Below, piece after piece: positions 36,356 to 45,694 of a stretch of DNA of 64,000 bases. Position numbers and translations under genes: made by a program. Positions within the stretch are counted from its first letter, which is position 1; every line of letters begins with the position of its first letter. Source of the stretch: Rhodobacter sp. NTK016B (GTDB taxonomy: Bacteria > Pseudomonadota > Alphaproteobacteria > Rhodobacterales > Rhodobacteraceae); NCBI RefSeq assembly GCF_017303295.1, contig NZ_JAFKOK010000006.1, forward strand, positions 124,001-188,000. The letters are read 5' to 3'. The notes beneath the pieces are model-generated. The model was not told the origin of the DNA and did no database searches. It saw only the letters and a list, made by a program, of their open reading frames with translations.

Positions 36356-36802
36356 ATGCCCACCGTTTTCATTGATGCCGATGCCTGTCCCGTGCGCGAC
36401 GAAGCGCTTCGCGCGGTGCTCAGGCACGACGCAACCATCGTCTATGTCTCGAATGGCGGGATCCGTCCGGTCGATCACCCGAAGGTCCGGATGGTCTATG
36501 TCGATCAGGGGGCGGATGCGGCGGATAAATGGATCGCCGAAGCCTGCGCGCCGGGCGACATTGCCGTCACCGCCGACATTCCGCTGGCCGCGCGCTGCGT
36601 CGATGCCGGGGCACTGGTGCTCAAGCCCGACGGGTCCGAACTGACGACGTCCAGCGTGGGGCAGGCGCTGGCGATGCGCGATCTCGCCGCCGATCTGCGC
36701 TCGGCCGATCCGTTCCGTCAGGGGTCAGGCAAGAGCTTTACCAAGCGCGACCGGGCGCGTTTTGCGCAGGCGCTGGACCGGGCGCTGACGAGGGCACGAT
36801 GA
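36356..36802 (+). CDS. YaiI/YqxD family protein (DUF188)
   Basis: 148 residues. FIDADACPVRDEAL near the N-terminus, VYVSNGGIRP, VDQGADAADKWI and VTADIPLAARC with GKSFTKRDRARFAQALD at the end are the conserved DUF188 motifs. The fold is PIN-like, with several conserved acidic residues, so nuclease activity is plausible but not shown. AAGG lies upstream of the ATG. Its stop overlaps the start of the transporter gene (ATGA), so the two are translationally coupled. Confidence 0.92.
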   Translation: MPTVFIDADACPVRDEALRAVLRHDATIVYVSNGGIRPVDHPKVRMVYVDQGADAADKWIAEACAPGDIAVTADIPLAARCVDAGALVLKPDGSELTTSSVGQALAMRDLAADLRSADPFRQGSGKSFTKRDRARFAQALDRALTRAR

Positions 36803-37746
36803 GCGGGGCCACCGCGCGCCCCGCCCCGCCCGTCGCGCTGGTGGGCGGGCTTTGCGCGGTGGGCGCTGCGCTGGGCTTCTCGCTCAATGACATGGCGGTC
36901 AAGTTCCTGTCCGGGGCCTATCCGCTGCATCAGGTAGTGTTGTTCCGCTCAATGGTCGCACTGGCGATCATCCTGTCGGTGGTCATCCCTCTGTCCGGCG
37001 GCTACCGCATTCTGCGCACGACGATGCTGGGCAAGCACCTGCTGCGCGGCTGTTTCATCGTCATGGCCAACATGACCTATTTCATCGCGCTCGCGGCGAT
37101 GCCGATTGCCGATGCAACGGCGATCTTCTTCGTCAGCCCGCTGGTGATCGCCCTGTTCTCGATCGTATTTCTGGGCGAAACCGTCGGTCCGCGTCGCTGG
37201 ACGGCAATCGGCGCGGGGCTTGTGGGCGTGATCGTGATGATCCGCCCGGGGACCGAGGCATTCAGCCCCATCGCCCTGCTGCCGCTTCTGGCCGCCACCG
37301 CCTATGCGGCGCTCAACACGATGACCCGGCATATGGGCGTGCGCGAAACGGCGGCGTCGATGGCGGCCTATACGCAATTCACCTTTCTCGGCTTCAGCCT
37401 TGTCTTCGGGCTGATTGCCGGGCGCGGCGATTTCCTGCCGGTCGATGCGGGGCCTTCGGTGGATTTTCTTCTGCGCGGCTGGATCTGGCCGCAAATGGTC
37501 GATGTGCCGTTTTTCGTTCTCGCCGGGATCGGCACGGCGATGGGCGGTTTCCTGATCGCGCAGGCCTATCGCCTGTGCGAATCCGCGCTGGTCGCACCGC
37601 TGGAATACGTGGCGATGCCGATGGCGGTTTTCTGGGGCGTGGCGATTTTCGGCGAATGGCCGGATGCGGTTTCATGGACCGGAATAAGCCTGATTTTGGG
37701 CGCCGGCATTTATCTGATTTGGCGGGAAACGCGGAAATCGGCGTGA
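36799..37746 (+). CDS. DMT-superfamily (EamA) transporter
   Basis: 315 residues from the ATG at 36799 in an ATGA overlap with the DUF188 gene. Ten predicted membrane segments are arranged as two EamA repeats: SLNDMAVKFLSGAYPLHQVVLFR in the first half, and LEYVAMPMAVFWGVAIFGEWPD in the second. FISPLV-like FVSPLVIALFSIVFLGETVG is typical of the family. Members export amino acids or other metabolites; the substrate cannot be told from the sequence. Confidence 0.88.
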   Translation: MSGATARPAPPVALVGGLCAVGAALGFSLNDMAVKFLSGAYPLHQVVLFRSMVALAIILSVVIPLSGGYRILRTTMLGKHLLRGCFIVMANMTYFIALAAMPIADATAIFFVSPLVIALFSIVFLGETVGPRRWTAIGAGLVGVIVMIRPGTEAFSPIALLPLLAATAYAALNTMTRHMGVRETAASMAAYTQFTFLGFSLVFGLIAGRGDFLPVDAGPSVDFLLRGWIWPQMVDVPFFVLAGIGTAMGGFLIAQAYRLCESALVAPLEYVAMPMAVFWGVAIFGEWPDAVSWTGISLILGAGIYLIWRETRKSA

Positions 37747-37828
37747 CCGGGTTTTGCAAAATGCTATTGACCTGAGAGCGGTTCTTGTGCAGAGCAAGAT
37801 TGTTACCACTCATTGACAGGATCAAACC

Positions 37829-38140
37829 ATGATCGATCTGGACGCTCTTTCGTTAAAAGAGCTCAAGCAACTCAAGAAAGAGGTTGATGCAGCGGTTATC
37901 GAGTATGCCGAACGGGAACGCCGCCGTGCCTTGGAAGAGGTCGAGGCTTTCGCGCGTGAGCGCGGGCTGACCGTTGCGGATCTTAACCAGTTGGTCGCGA
38001 AGAAAACGCGCAAGCCTGCTGCACCGAAATACGCCAATCCCGAAGATCCCTCGCAGACCTGGAGCGGACGTGGCCGCCGCCCGCGCTGGATCGAAGCCGC
38101 CCTCAGCGATGGCAAATCGCTCGAGGATATGGCGATCTGA
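37829..38140 (+). CDS. H-NS family nucleoid-associated regulator (HvrA-like)
   Basis: 103 residues. The N-terminal coiled-coil (LKELKQLKKEVDAAVIEYAERERRRALEEV) is the oligomerisation region. The C-terminal DNA-binding domain has YANPEDPSQTWSGRGRRPRW, with the GRGRRPxW core that inserts in the minor groove of AT-rich DNA. AGGA lies upstream of the ATG, and TTGACA occurs 15 bases before it but too close to be a promoter. In Rhodobacter, HvrA affects photosynthesis and nitrogen-fixation genes; here its targets are unknown. A strong terminator follows. Confidence 0.93.
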   Translation: MIDLDALSLKELKQLKKEVDAAVIEYAERERRRALEEVEAFARERGLTVADLNQLVAKKTRKPAAPKYANPEDPSQTWSGRGRRPRWIEAALSDGKSLEDMAI

Positions 38141-38240
38141 ATGCGTTAATTAACACGTTCGTTATTTTTGTTTTGTGAACGTTTATTAATGCGACCATTA
38201 ATCCGGATTGTTGACACTTGTCATCGCAATTCGCGGAAAA

Positions 38241-38276
38241 TGAAAAAGCGGCGGCCGTTTGGCCGCCGCTTTCTAT
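38241..38276. terminator. Bidirectional intrinsic terminator between hns-like gene and map
   Basis: Twelve-base stem AAAGCGGCGGCC (38245-38256) with GGCCGCCGCTTT (38261-38272) and loop GTTT, flanked by A and T tracts on both sides. It can terminate the H-NS gene and the convergent map gene. Confidence 0.9.
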
Positions 38277-38318
38277 TCAACTTATGGTTACCTGAGGCCG
38301 CTTTTTGTGCCCCGGCTT

Positions 38319-39128
38319 TCAACCCCAGGTCGGATGAAACTTGCCTGCGGGAGAAAGTGTGAAGATCTCGCAACCATCGGCTGTTACGCCGATTGAATGC
38401 TCGAATTGCGCCGACAGCGATTTATCGCGCGTCACAGCGGTCCATTCATCGGCCAGAACTTTGGTCTCGGCGCGGCCCAGATTAACCATCGGTTCGATGG
38501 TGAAGAACATGCCTTCTTCCAGCCGCGCCTCGCGCCCCGGACGGCCGTAATGCAGCACGTTGGGCGGCGCGTGGAACACCCGGCCCAGCCCGTGCCCGCA
38601 GAAATCGCGCACCACGGACATGCGCTGGGATTCCACATAGCTCTGAATCGCGTAGCCGATATCGCCGAACGTGTTGCCGGGCTTCACGGCCTCGATCCCC
38701 AGCATCAGCGCGTCATGCGTCACCTGAATCAGCCGCTCGGCCTTGCGGCCCAGTTCGCCCGCGACATACATCCGCGAGGTATCGCCGAACCAGCCATCGA
38801 CGATGACGGTAACGTCGATATTCAGGATGTCGCCGTTGCGCAGGACCTTGTCACCGGGAATCCCGTGGCAGACCACGTGGTTCACCGAGATGCAGCTCGC
38901 ATGCTGATAGCCGCGATAGCCGATCGTTGCTGACGTGACGCCCGCCGTCTTGATCATCTCTTCGATCAGGCGGTCGATCTCGCCGGTCTTCTGGCCGGGA
39001 AACACATGCTCGGCGATATCGTCCAGAATTTGCGCGGCAACCTGCCCCGCCTTGTGCATCCCCGCGAAATCTTCCGGATCGTGAAGCCTGATCCCTTCGC
39101 GGGTGACGGTGCCCTTCTTGTCGTACAC
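38319..39128 (-). CDS. map: Methionine aminopeptidase, type I
   Basis: 269 residues from a GTG at 39128 with AGAGG 8 bases upstream. It removes the N-terminal methionine of nascent proteins. Metal ligands are in NIDVTVIVDGWFGDTSRM (two Asp), GHGLGRVFHAPP (His), FFTIEPMV (Glu) and QFEHSIGVT (Glu). SVNHVVCHGIPGDKVL is the conserved substrate-pocket segment. It is type I (no large insertion). It is a single gene, convergent with the H-NS gene and divergent from the repeat-module exported protein. Confidence 0.95.
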   Translation of the reverse strand: MYDKKGTVTREGIRLHDPEDFAGMHKAGQVAAQILDDIAEHVFPGQKTGEIDRLIEEMIKTAGVTSATIGYRGYQHASCISVNHVVCHGIPGDKVLRNGDILNIDVTVIVDGWFGDTSRMYVAGELGRKAERLIQVTHDALMLGIEAVKPGNTFGDIGYAIQSYVESQRMSVVRDFCGHGLGRVFHAPPNVLHYGRPGREARLEEGMFFTIEPMVNLGRAETKVLADEWTAVTRDKSLSAQFEHSIGVTADGCEIFTLSPAGKFHPTWG

Positions 39129-39338
39129 GGCATGACCTCTTTTTTGCCCGCTCTAAATAGGCGCTCTTGGCGAAAATGACCAGTCGGGCGCCCCCGGTGG
39201 CGCCGTTCGACCGCACGGGACCGGCGCTATGCGTGAATGTGTTGCGCCGAAGACGCGACGTCAGGGCGATCGCGCATGGCTCTCTTGTCTCTGACCCCAT
39301 CCCCCATAGACTGGGGCGCGTTCCCGGGGGATGACGAC

Positions 39339-40784
39339 ATGCAGCACAAAACCGCTTTCTGGGCGTCCAGCGCCCTCGCCGTGACCCTCGCGGTCGGATC
39401 GGGCGCGCAGGCACAGGATTATCGGGCACAGGGTTTCGAGATCGAAACCGGCCTCGACGTGCTGCAATCCCCCAACACGCTGATCGAAGGGCTGCACCGG
39501 CTCTATATCGGTCGCCGCGTCTCGCCCGTCTTCAGCGTCGGTCAGTCCATCTATTCCGGCGCGCTGGGCGATGCCGGTGGCGCGTTCTTCTGGGGTTTCG
39601 AAGGCGTCGCCACCCTGCCCGTCAGCCAACGGCTGTCGCTGTCGTTGTCGGGCTTCGTCGGCGGTGGCGGAGGTGCGGCGCAGGTGATCGGCGACGGGCT
39701 GATGCTGCGCGCGGGCGTGGCGCTGGATTATCAGCTTTCGCCGTCGTGGGACGTGCAGGCCCATGCCGCGTGGCTGCGCATCGATGGTGCGCCCATCGAC
39801 GGCCCGACCTTCGGGCTTGGCCTGCGCTACCGTGTCGGTGCGGGCGGGCTGGGCTTCAGCAGCGGCGGCGTGCCGGAATTCGACGCGATCTCGGTTTTCG
39901 CCACGCAGACCACCTCGCCCTCGGGCACGCGCACGCGGCCCGGGCCCCAGCAGCCCGATATCTCGATGGTCGGCGCGCGCTTCCATGTCGATACCGGCCC
40001 CAACACGCAGCTCTGGTTCGGCGGCGCCGGTGCGGCGCGCGGGGCGCAGGGGTACATGCAGATCATGGGCGGCGCCCGCTATATCCAGCCGGTCGGCGGC
40101 CTGAGCTTCTTTGCCGAAGGGTCGGCGGGCTTTGCGGGCGGCGGGCTGGTCGATACCGGCGCGGGCCTGCTTCTGGGCGCGGCGCTGGGCGCCAGCATGC
40201 CGGTCACCCGCACGATGGATGTCGAGCTGTCGGTCGGCGCGACGATGGCGCCGGATGGGGATTTCTCGGCGGCGACCCTGACGCTGGGCCTGATGCGGCA
40301 TTTCAACCGTGACGGCATGGGGGGCGGCGCACAGCGCTGGGCCTATACCGGCGGTATTCAGGCGCAGTCGGCCGAGGCGGGCTTTTTCATCACCCCGCGT
40401 CCGGGCACCGATTACGTGGTCATGCAGCACAGCGCCTTCGACTACTTCCTTGGCGACCGGCTCTATGCCACCGGCAGCGCCATGACCGCGCTGCAGGGCG
40501 GTGTCGCGGGTTACGCGCTGGGCATGGTGGGGCTGGGCTATGAGATGCCGCTCACCTCGCGCTGGAGCATTTCGGTCGAGGGCCTGCTGGGCGCGGCCGG
40601 CGGCGGCGGCGTGAACACGGCGGGCGGTATCGTTGCCGGGCTGCAGGCCGATATCGACTACCGTGTTGGCGAAAGCTGGCGGATCTCGGCGGGGATCGGG
40701 CGCCTTGCCAGCATCGAGTCCGGCGGCATGCAGCCGATGACGCTGTCGCTGGGCGTGAAAATCCCCTTCACCACCCATCGCTGA
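39339..40784 (+). CDS. Exported protein of three repeated beta-rich modules (uncharacterised)
   Basis: 481 residues from the ATG at 39339, with a GGGGG run 9-13 bases upstream. Signal peptide MQHKTAFWASSALAVTLAVG, cleaved near AQA-QD at about 25. Three homologous modules are visible: residues about 55-166, 213-322 and 375-477. Each has a pair of hydrophobic/aromatic strands, a glycine-rich turn (GFVGGGGGAAQV, GFAGGGLVDTG, GAAGGGGVNTAG) and alternating strands ending LRYRV, LMRHF or VKIPF. Alternating polar/hydrophobic strands suggest an outer-membrane barrel or a periplasmic beta protein. I do not recognise a family. It is divergent from map. Confidence 0.75.
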   Translation: MQHKTAFWASSALAVTLAVGSGAQAQDYRAQGFEIETGLDVLQSPNTLIEGLHRLYIGRRVSPVFSVGQSIYSGALGDAGGAFFWGFEGVATLPVSQRLSLSLSGFVGGGGGAAQVIGDGLMLRAGVALDYQLSPSWDVQAHAAWLRIDGAPIDGPTFGLGLRYRVGAGGLGFSSGGVPEFDAISVFATQTTSPSGTRTRPGPQQPDISMVGARFHVDTGPNTQLWFGGAGAARGAQGYMQIMGGARYIQPVGGLSFFAEGSAGFAGGGLVDTGAGLLLGAALGASMPVTRTMDVELSVGATMAPDGDFSAATLTLGLMRHFNRDGMGGGAQRWAYTGGIQAQSAEAGFFITPRPGTDYVVMQHSAFDYFLGDRLYATGSAMTALQGGVAGYALGMVGLGYEMPLTSRWSISVEGLLGAAGGGGVNTAGGIVAGLQADIDYRVGESWRISAGIGRLASIESGGMQPMTLSLGVKIPFTTHR

Positions 40785-40862
40785 GTTCTGCCCGGCACCG
40801 ATTGGAAACCCCGCATAACCGCGCTAACCTCCGGCTCGAACGCAAAGAGGTAATACAGCGCC

Positions 40863-41582
40863 ATGGGCAATCCCACCGCCGCCATGCTCGTCATCGGGGA
40901 CGAGATCCTGTCGGGCCGCACCCGCGACACGAATACCAACCACCTCGCCAAAGAGCTGTCGACCCGTGGCATCCGCCTGTGCGAGGCCCGCGTGGTGGCC
41001 GACGACCAAGACGCCATCGTCGCGGCGGTGAATGCCCTGCGCGCGGCCTATGATACGGTTTTCACCTCGGGCGGGATCGGCCCCACCCATGACGACATCA
41101 CCGCCGATGCCGTTGCCGGCGCCTTCGGTGCCTCCATCGATGTGCGCGACGATGCCCGCGCGATCTTGGAAGCGCATTACCAGCGCACCGGGTTCGAGCT
41201 GAACGAGATGCGCCTGCGTATGGCCCGCATCCCCGAAGGCGCCACGCTGATCGACAACCCGATTTCGGCCGCGCCGGGTTTCACGCTGGGCAATGTCCAT
41301 GTGATGGCCGGCGTGCCCGCGATTTTCGAAGCGATGGTCGCCAGTGTCCTGCCCACGCTGACGGGTGGCGATCCGCTGCTCAGCCAGATGATCGATATCG
41401 ACCGGGGCGAGGGCGAGATTGCGGGCAAGCTGAAGGCTCTGGCCGAGAAATTCCCCGATCTGAGCTTCGGCAGCTACCCCTATCAGCGCAACGGCGCCTA
41501 TGGCACGCAGCTGGTCGTGCGCGGCACCGATGCGGGGCAACTCGACCGGGCGATGGTCGAACTGGCGGCGCTGGCACCATGA
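40863..41582 (+). CDS. Molybdopterin-binding (MoCF/CinA N-terminal-like) protein
   Basis: 239 residues; AGAGGTAA precedes the ATG. AAMLVIGDEILSGRTRDTNTNHLAKEL, VFTSGGIGPTHDDITADAVA and AAPGFTLGNVHVMAGVPAIFEAM are the MoaB/Mog-like fold motifs shared with the N-terminal half of CinA. It lacks the C-terminal deamidase domain of full CinA, as do many alphaproteobacterial homologues. Its exact reaction is not established; COG1058 members include nucleotide-processing pyrophosphatases. It overlaps the acetyltransferase gene by 4 bp. Confidence 0.88.
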   Translation: MGNPTAAMLVIGDEILSGRTRDTNTNHLAKELSTRGIRLCEARVVADDQDAIVAAVNALRAAYDTVFTSGGIGPTHDDITADAVAGAFGASIDVRDDARAILEAHYQRTGFELNEMRLRMARIPEGATLIDNPISAAPGFTLGNVHVMAGVPAIFEAMVASVLPTLTGGDPLLSQMIDIDRGEGEIAGKLKALAEKFPDLSFGSYPYQRNGAYGTQLVVRGTDAGQLDRAMVELAALAP

Positions 41583-42280
41583 GCGCGGCTTTGTTCGCGG
41601 CGCTCGAGGCAAGCTGGCCGCCTGTATCGTCTGAGGCCGCCGGTCCCTTCCGCCGCCGCGACGGCGCGGGGGGCGGCAAGCGGACCAGCGCGACGGTGCT
41701 TGAGGGCGCGTATTCCGATGCCGCGCTCGACGCGCTGGGGCCTGACCCGCTGTTTCAGATCCGCCTTGGCGCCGATGCCGATCAGGACGCGCTGGATCAT
41801 GCGCTTGAAGCGCGCGGCTACCATATCGTCGATCCCACCGTGCTGATGACCGCGCCGATCGACACCATCGCCGAGAAGCCCAAGCCGATCACCCTGCCGA
41901 CGATCTGGCCGCCGCTCGCGATCCACCGGCGGATCTGGGAAGCGGCGCAGGTCGGTCCCGCCCGCATCGCCGTCATGCACCGCGCCGCCGATCCGAAGAC
42001 CGCCGCCATCGCCCGCATCCGCGACAAGCCCGCGGGTGTGGGTTTCGTCTCGGTGCATGAGGGCATCGCCATGCTGCATGCCCTCTATGTCGAACCGCCG
42101 TTCCGGCGCGAAGGCGTCGGGCGCGACATGGTGCGCGGCCTTGCCTGGTGGGCAGAGCAGAACGGCGCGCAGACCTTCGCGCTGGCCGTGGTCGCCGCCA
42201 ATGCGGGCGCGCGGGCGCTTTACAATGATCTTGGCATGTCCGAGGTTGCTGCTTACCACTACAGGGAGAAGACACCATGA
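41579..42280 (+). CDS. GNAT family N-acetyltransferase
   Basis: 233 residues, starting in an ATGA overlap with the previous gene. The C-terminal half holds the acetyl-CoA-binding motif A, LYVEPPFRREGVGRDMVRGLAWWA near residue 175, and motif B, LAVVAANAGARALYNDLGM. The N-terminal ~100 residues look like a degenerate second GNAT fold. The substrate is not predictable. It is cotranscribed with the MoCF-like and AhpD-like genes by overlapping start/stop codons. Confidence 0.85.
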   Translation: MSAALFAALEASWPPVSSEAAGPFRRRDGAGGGKRTSATVLEGAYSDAALDALGPDPLFQIRLGADADQDALDHALEARGYHIVDPTVLMTAPIDTIAEKPKPITLPTIWPPLAIHRRIWEAAQVGPARIAVMHRAADPKTAAIARIRDKPAGVGFVSVHEGIAMLHALYVEPPFRREGVGRDMVRGLAWWAEQNGAQTFALAVVAANAGARALYNDLGMSEVAAYHYREKTP

Positions 42281-42837
42281 CCCGGATCAGCGCGCTGGAC
42301 CTGCCGCAGATGGACCCGCTGCCGCCCGAAACGCAGCGCTATTTCGACATCTGTCAGGAAAAGCTGGGCATGGTGCCGAACGTCCTGCAGGCCTATGCCT
42401 TCGACATCACCAAGCTGAATGCCTTCACGGCGATGTATAACGACCTGATGATGGGTCCGTCCGGCCTGTCGAAGCTGGAACGCGAGATGATCGCTGTGGT
42501 GGTCAGTTCGATCAACCGGTGCTGGTATTGTCAGGTGGCGCATGGCGCCGCCGTGCGCGCGCTGGGCACGCCGGAACTGGGCGAGGCGATGGTGATGAAC
42601 TGGCGCTATGCCGATCTCGACGCGCGCCAGACCGCCATGCTGACCTTCGCCGAGAAAGCGACCAAGGCCTCGGCCGAGATCGTCGAGGCCGACCGTCAGG
42701 CGCTGCGCGATCAGGGTTTCACCGACCGCGACATTTTCGACATCGCCTCGACCGTGGGCTTTTACAACATGTCGAACCGCGTCGCATCAGCGATCGGAAT
42801 GCAACCCAATCCGGAATATCATGCGCAGTCGCGCTGA
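42277..42837 (+). CDS. Peroxidase-related AhpD/carboxymuconolactone decarboxylase family protein
   Basis: 186 residues, in an ATGA overlap with the acetyltransferase gene. The AhpD-type redox signature is CWYCQVAHGAAVR near residue 80, with CxxC and the following His. LSKLEREMIAVVVSSINRC precedes it. DIFDIASTVGFYNMSNRVASA near the C-terminus is typical of the peroxidase-related (TIGR01926-like) subgroup. It is likely an alkylhydroperoxidase-like disulfide reductase. It is the last gene of the three-gene overlap operon. Confidence 0.9.
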   Translation: MTRISALDLPQMDPLPPETQRYFDICQEKLGMVPNVLQAYAFDITKLNAFTAMYNDLMMGPSGLSKLEREMIAVVVSSINRCWYCQVAHGAAVRALGTPELGEAMVMNWRYADLDARQTAMLTFAEKATKASAEIVEADRQALRDQGFTDRDIFDIASTVGFYNMSNRVASAIGMQPNPEYHAQSR

Positions 42838-42919
42838 TCCGGCCTTGACCCTCACACCCGCGTGAACAGATTATCGCGACCCTGCCCCGGGCAGACCGGA
42901 TCGATCCTGCGTCATCTTG

Positions 42920-42954
42920 TCTGAAATACTCCGGGGGTGCGGGGGCTGGCCCCC
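42920..42954 (-). repeat. Intergenic hairpin repeat, copy 4 (partial, inverted)
   Basis: GAAATACTCCGGGGGTG is followed directly by the hairpin GCGGGGGCTGGCCCCCGC. It shares the AAATAC-TC-GGGGGTG block with the copies at 25.4, 32.8 and 60.5 kb but lacks the intervening TTCGCG-type spacer. Confidence 0.6.
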
Positions 42955-42982
42955 GCGTTGTCGCCTGTCACGGATCGCATCG

Positions 42983-44230
42983 ATGCCTCAGAAAGCCCCG
43001 CTCATCACTCCCGTCCTGATCGGCGGCTGTCTGGTCATCATGATCGGCTTCGCGATCCGTGCCTCGTTCGGCGTGTTCCAGATCCCGATTGCCGAGGAAT
43101 TCGGCTGGCCGCGTGCCGAGTTCTCGCTCGCCATCGCCGTCCAGAACCTTGCATGGGGGATCGGCCAGCCGCTGTTCGGCGCGGTGGCCGAGCGTTTCGG
43201 CGACCGCCGGGCCATCGTGCTGGGCGCGCTGTTCTACGCAGCCGGTCTGGTCCTGTCTGCCTTTGCCATGACGCCCGGCTCGATGCAGCTTCTTGAAATC
43301 CTTGTCGGATTCGGCATCGCCGGCACCGGCTTCGGGGTGATCCTGGCCGTGGTGGGTCGCGCCGCCTCGGATGAGAACCGCTCGCTCGCCTTGGGCATCG
43401 CCACCGCTGCGGGCTCGGCCGGGCAGGTCTTCGGCGCGCCGGTGGCCGAACTGCTGCTCGCCTCGTTCCCGTGGCAGACCGTGTTCCTGATCTTCGCGGT
43501 CGCTATCCTTGCCGTTCTGGCGGTGCTGCCGATGATGCGCTCGCCGGTGATGGCCACGCGGGCCGAGCTGGAACAAAGCATGGGGCAGGCGCTGCTGCAG
43601 GCCTTTCGCGATCCGTCCTTCTCGCTGATTTTTCTGGGCTTCTTCTCCTGCGGCTATCAGCTGGCCTTCATCACCGCGCATTTCCCGGCCATGGTGACCG
43701 AGATGTGCGGCGCGATCTCGCCGAACGGTTATCTGGCGGCGCTGGGCATCACCACCACCTCGGCGCTGGGCGCCGTGGCGATCGCGGTGATCGGGCTGGC
43801 CAATATCGCCGGCACCATCACCGCCGCCTGGGCGGGCAAGCGCTGGACGAAAAAGTACCTGCTGGCGGGGATCTATCTGGCCCGGACGGTGATCGCCGCG
43901 ACCTTCATCCTGATGCCGATCACGCCCGCCTCGGTGCTGATCTTTTCTCTGTTGATGGGCGCCTTGTGGCTGGCCACGGTGCCGCTGACCTCGGGCCTCG
44001 TCGCGCATATCTACGGGCTGCGCTACATGGGCACGCTTTATGGCTTCGTGTTCCTCAGCCACCAGATCGGCGGGTTCCTCGGCGTCTGGCTGGGCGGCGC
44101 GCTGTACGATGTCTACGGCGATTACACGCTGGTCTGGTGGGTCGGCGTCGCGGTGGGGGCGTTCTCGGCGCTGGTCCATCTGCCGATCCGCGAGAAACCG
44201 ATCAACGCGCCGCTGATGGCTGCGCAGTGA
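42983..44230 (+). CDS. MFS transporter
   Basis: 415 residues from the ATG at 42983; in-frame sequence upstream lies in the hairpin repeat. Twelve membrane segments are visible. GVFQIPIAEEFGWPRAEFSLAIAVQNLAWGIGQPLFGAVAERFGDRR is the TM1-TM2 region, with the loop 2-3 motif GAVAERFGDRR close to the MFS signature. RYMGTLYGFVFLSHQIGGFLGVWLGG near residue 350 is typical of monocarboxylate/oxalate-formate-type members. Substrate unresolved. It is followed 10 bp later by gph. Confidence 0.88.
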   Translation: MPQKAPLITPVLIGGCLVIMIGFAIRASFGVFQIPIAEEFGWPRAEFSLAIAVQNLAWGIGQPLFGAVAERFGDRRAIVLGALFYAAGLVLSAFAMTPGSMQLLEILVGFGIAGTGFGVILAVVGRAASDENRSLALGIATAAGSAGQVFGAPVAELLLASFPWQTVFLIFAVAILAVLAVLPMMRSPVMATRAELEQSMGQALLQAFRDPSFSLIFLGFFSCGYQLAFITAHFPAMVTEMCGAISPNGYLAALGITTTSALGAVAIAVIGLANIAGTITAAWAGKRWTKKYLLAGIYLARTVIAATFILMPITPASVLIFSLLMGALWLATVPLTSGLVAHIYGLRYMGTLYGFVFLSHQIGGFLGVWLGGALYDVYGDYTLVWWVGVAVGAFSALVHLPIREKPINAPLMAAQ

Positions 44231-44240
44231 GGGCCCTGTA

Positions 44241-44891
44241 ATGAGGATCGTCTTCGACCTTGACGGCACGCTTATCGATTCCGCGCCCGATATCGCCCAC
44301 GCCGCGAACGAGGTGCTGAAATCCGAGGGCTTCGCGCCGGTGACGCTGGAACAGACCCGCAGTTTCGTGGGCAACGGCGCGCGCGTCTTTGTCGAGCGGT
44401 TGGAACGCGCCTCGGCTGGCGGGAACGCGCCGGACCGCACTGCCCGCATGCGCGCCCGCTTTATCACGGAATACGAGCGCGCCCACGGGCATACGGTGAT
44501 CTATCCGGGGGTCGAAGCGGCGATTGCCACGCTGAAGTCCCAAGGTTGGCGCATCGGGCTGTGCACCAACAAGCCGATGGTGCCGACCCGGGCGGTGCTG
44601 GCGCATTTCGGCTGGTCGGATCTGTTCGAGACCGTTCTGGGGGGTGATTCGCTGCCGCAGATGAAGCCTGATCCGTCCCCCCTGCACGCCGTGCTGGAGA
44701 CGCTGGGCGACGGGCCTGCGGTCTATGTCGGGGACAGCGAGGTCGACGCGATGACCGCGCAGGCTGCGGGCGTGCCCTTCGCGCTTTACACCGAGGGCTA
44801 TCGCAAGACGGGTCTGGATGAGATCCCGCATAGCGAGGCGTTCGACGACTGGGCCGCCCTGCCCGGCATTGCCGCCCGGCTGATTGTTTAG
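44241..44891 (+). CDS. gph: Phosphoglycolate phosphatase (HAD superfamily)
   Basis: 216 residues. HAD motif I is [15 protein letters not shown] at residues 4-18, motif II is CTNKP near residue 110, and motif III/IV is KPDPSPL with [17 protein letters not shown] helical cap domain lies between motifs I and II, as in Gph. It hydrolyses 2-phosphoglycolate formed from oxidative DNA repair or Rubisco oxygenation. Its stop overlaps the convergent ubiG stop by 4 bp, so no terminator separates the two. Confidence 0.9.
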   Translation: MRIVFDLDGTLIDSAPDIAHAANEVLKSEGFAPVTLEQTRSFVGNGARVFVERLERASAGGNAPDRTARMRARFITEYERAHGHTVIYPGVEAAIATLKSQGWRIGLCTNKPMVPTRAVLAHFGWSDLFETVLGGDSLPQMKPDPSPLHAVLETLGDGPAVYVGDSEVDAMTAQAAGVPFALYTEGYRKTGLDEIPHSEAFDDWAALPGIAARLIV

Positions 44892-45625
44892 TCCCGGCGG
44901 ATCGAGGCGGTGACGTAGTTCACCGACAGGTCGCGTTCGGACAGAGACCAGCTCCACAAGATCGGGTTGAATACCATGCCCTTGCGGTCCACCGGGTCCA
45001 GGCCGGCTTGCCCGATCAGCGCGTAAAGCTCGTCCGGGGTGATGAATTTTGCCCATTCATGCGTGCCGCGCGGCAGCCAGCGCATCACCACCTCGGCCCC
45101 GAAGATCGCCATCGCATAGCTTTTCGGGTTGCGGTTGATGGTCGAGCAGATCATCAGCCCGCCGGTTTTCAGCAGGTCGTGGCAGGCGGTCAGATAGGCC
45201 AGCGGATCGGAGACATGCTCGACAACTTCCATGTTCAGCACCACGTCGAACCGCTCTCCCGCTGCGGCCAGATCTTCGGCCGTTGTGTGGCGATAGTCGA
45301 TCTCGAGCCCCGATTGCTCGGCGTGGACCTGCGCGACGGGAATGTTGCGCTCGGCTGCGTCGGCGCCGACCACCTCGGCCCCCAGTCGCGCCATCGGTTC
45401 CGACAACAGCCCGCCGCCGCAGCCGATATCCAGCAGACGCAGCCCTTCGAACGGGCGCGGCTGTGACAGATCGCGGTCGAATTCGGCGGCGATCTGGCTG
45501 GTGATGTAATCCAGACGGCAGGGGTTGAGCATGTGCAACGGCTTGAACTTGCCATGCGGATTCCACCAATCCGCGGCCATGGCCTCGAATTTCGCAACTT
45601 CCGCTGGGTCGATGGTGCTGTTCAT
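44888..45625 (-). CDS. ubiG: Ubiquinone biosynthesis O-methyltransferase UbiG
   Basis: 245 residues from the ATG at 45625. It methylates two hydroxyls in ubiquinone synthesis. [29 protein letters not shown] is the N-terminal UbiG signature, [11 protein letters not shown] is the SAM-binding loop near residue 65, and NMEVVEHV and [17 protein letters not shown] follow. The C-terminal [10 protein letters not shown] matches. It is divergent from pip with 69 bp between the starts. Confidence 0.95.
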   Translation of the reverse strand: MNSTIDPAEVAKFEAMAADWWNPHGKFKPLHMLNPCRLDYITSQIAAEFDRDLSQPRPFEGLRLLDIGCGGGLLSEPMARLGAEVVGADAAERNIPVAQVHAEQSGLEIDYRHTTAEDLAAAGERFDVVLNMEVVEHVSDPLAYLTACHDLLKTGGLMICSTINRNPKSYAMAIFGAEVVMRWLPRGTHEWAKFITPDELYALIGQAGLDPVDRKGMVFNPILWSWSLSERDLSVNYVTASIRRD

Positions 45626-45694
45626 GCTGCGCTCCGCCTTGCCTTTTGTGTCCGCATCCCGTGGAATGCCTCCGCCGAGCGGTATATAGACTGG

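Noticed and set aside
37814-37819. TTGACA before the H-NS gene as a -35 box
   Set aside because: It is 15 bases from the ATG, leaving no room for a -10 and transcription start.
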